Assembly: GCA_046728175.1 (NCBI GenBank)
Contig: JBKPEA010000120.1
Coordinates: 1 to 64,000 of the forward strand
DNA from: JAFAHS01 sp046728175
GTDB lineage: Bacteria > Desulfobacterota > Binatia > Binatales > Binataceae
Direction of reading: 5' to 3'
Length of the DNA: 64,000 nucleotides
In this document: one piece after another, positions 62,994-64,000 of the stretch
Numbering within the stretch: the first letter of the stretch is position 1
Layout: the number at the start of each line of letters is the position of its first letter
Position numbers and translations under genes: made by a program
Notes under the pieces: model-generated
The model's database searches: none
The model's input: only the letters and a program-made list of their open reading frames with translations
Told to the model about the DNA's origin: nothing

Positions 62994-63274
62994 CGCTTGG
63001 TCGGCACGCTTCGGGATGGCCTCTACGTCGTGCTCGCCGGCCGCGTGTCGTAACGCCGAGGATACCTGCCTCGACGTGGAAAAAGGCAGGGGCGACGCAC
63101 CCGGTTCGTAATTCCGGGCCGGCGCTGCAACGCCGACAGCGGCCGGCGGGAGGGCAGGATAAACATGAAATTCGTCGCCACCCCATCTGGCGAAAACGTC
63201 GGTCTTGCGACATGAGGCCGCGCCCACCTTGGCCAGCACGCGGAGCACCTCGTCGCCGGCGTCCAAATAGCAGA
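62994..63274 (-). pseudogene. Inverted remainder of the GGDEF domain
   Basis: On the minus strand the frame reads DAGDEVLRVLAKVGAA, DVFARWGGDEFHVYPALPP with the GGDEF motif at 63182-63168, then AAGEHDVEAIPKRADQA. These are the middle and C-terminal parts of a diguanylate cyclase. The last codon lies at 62994, directly beside the end of the plus-strand part. About 40 residues between LTGL and the AGDEV block are missing. Confidence 0.7.
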
Positions 63275-63402
63275 GAATTCCTGGATGTAAGTGCCAATAC
63301 TCTAAAATCAAGCGAATCGATCCCTTGAAGATAAAGGAGGTGCGATAGCATGAGATCGGCCGGGCCCGCTCCGACGATTCCGACCTGGGTCTGGGATGGT
63401 GC

Positions 63403-64000
63403 TCAACCCCAGATCTCGCGGGCCGTCTCTACGACCAGTCGCAGCTTGGCCCACTGATCATCGATCGACAGTTGATTGCCTTCGACCGTTGAAGAGAACC
63501 CGCACTGCGGGCTGAGGCGCAGTTGGCCCAAGGGTACATATTTGGAAGCCTCGTCGATCCTGCGCTTCAGATCGTTCTTGCTTTCAAGGGTGGGCCGCTT
63601 GGTGGTGACCAGCCCGAGCACCACGACTTTGCCATTAGGTACGAAGCGGAGCGGTTCGAAGCCCCCCGAGCGCGCATCATCATACTCGAGAAAGAATCCG
63701 TCGACGTTGAGTTCATTGAACAGAGCTTCCGCGACATAGTCGTAACCTCCGGAGGCGACCCACGAAGAACGGAAGTTACCTCGACACATGTGAGTGCAAA
63801 TCGTCATATCTGGTGGTTTCAGCGCGAGCGCACGATTGATAAGGCGAATGTAGGTGAGGTGCTGATTCATTCCGTCGCCGCCCAGGTTGGAGATGTACTC
63901 CCGCTGCGCGGGATCGTTCAGGTATGCGAGGCTGGTGTCATCGAGCTGAAGGTATCTGCATCCGCGAACGTGCAGTTGCTGGATCTCTTCCGAATAGACG
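63403..64000 (-). CDS. MetE-like methyltransferase, cut by window end
   Basis: 199 codons are visible, open to the edge. They match the C-terminal UROD/MetE fold: CRYLQLDDTSLAYLNDP, MTICTHMCRGNFRSSW (the catalytic-zinc H-x-C motif), FLEYDDARSGGFEPL (Glu), KVVVLGLVTTKRP, and RLSPQCGFSS with the final zinc Cys. The short cobalamin-independent methionine synthase relatives (YxjG/YxjH type) transfer methyl groups from varied donors. Substrate unknown. Confidence 0.85.
   Translation of the reverse strand, partial: VYSEEIQQLHVRGCRYLQLDDTSLAYLNDPAQREYISNLGGDGMNQHLTYIRLINRALALKPPDMTICTHMCRGNFRSSWVASGGYDYVAEALFNELNVDGFFLEYDDARSGGFEPLRFVPNGKVVVLGLVTTKRPTLESKNDLKRRIDEASKYVPLGQLRLSPQCGFSSTVEGNQLSIDDQWAKLRLVVETAREIWG

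Noticed and set aside
63351..63452. Short plus-strand frame behind a good AGGAGG at 63339
   Set aside because: The product has no protein-like pattern and overlaps the MetE-like gene; the ribosome-binding site may be chance.

Overview
The window is a 64 kb piece of a moderately GC-rich bacterial chromosome. The organism is probably an uncultured soil or subsurface lineage. Side by side it carries a luciferase-like flavin oxidoreductase, a deazaflavin (F420)-dependent nitroreductase-family protein, a cytochrome P450 with its own small ferredoxin, amidohydrolase-2 and acyl-CoA dehydrogenase genes, and sigma-54 control. That mix recalls Candidatus Binatota or deep-branching Deltaproteobacteria. 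This is an inference from gene content only; there is no rRNA in the window.

Layout. 1-9966: envelope and surface functions. These are a cut-off MFS permease, a BON protein, a lipoprotein, a LysM/L,D-transpeptidase, a DUF4142 lipoprotein and a DUF748 protein, with decayed genes between them. 9967-11640: no intact gene. 11641-24077: a stress/dormancy block with two universal stress proteins (one fused to CBS domains), two further CBS proteins, three Hsp20 chaperones, two small cytochromes c, a two-domain kinase, an acyl-CoA dehydrogenase, a sigma-54 enhancer-binding protein and a degenerate receiver. Sites resembling sigma-54 -24/-12 promoters lie before several of these genes, and before two small genes at 1152 and 6314. 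In four cases the site fixes or supports the start codon. 24627-42529: redox and catabolic genes, including NirK-like and NnrS proteins, a P450/ferredoxin pair, a Ycf46-like AAA protein, cupin and hemerythrin proteins, and a nitrilase homologue overlapping a TrpB2-type enzyme. 42646-54214: a broken ammonium transporter, then a citrate synthase with a DNA-binding N-terminus, a dehydrogenase, an amidohydrolase, Mrp, a ferredoxin, an ArsR-DUF2087 regulator beside a 26-bp palindrome, and coaBC.

54408-59378 is an integration hot spot. An intact tRNA-Leu(UAA) is followed by two further copies of its 3' half. They bound a 4.2-kb and a 0.7-kb segment, which look like remnants of integrated elements. 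The larger one carries a Tat-exported multicopper oxidase. From 59579 to the right edge lie a frameshifted phosphotransferase, galU, and pieces of a GAF/PAS/GGDEF signalling gene in conflicting orientations. The last gene is a MetE-like methyltransferase cut by the window end.

A striking number of genes are broken: phosphodiesterase, DUF899, SnoaL, amt, GNAT, phosphotransferase, GGDEF and transposase remnants. Either this is a decaying, recombination-rich neighbourhood or the assembly has residual indels. The mix of clean long genes with multiply broken ones favours real decay for at least amt, GNAT and the phosphodiesterase.
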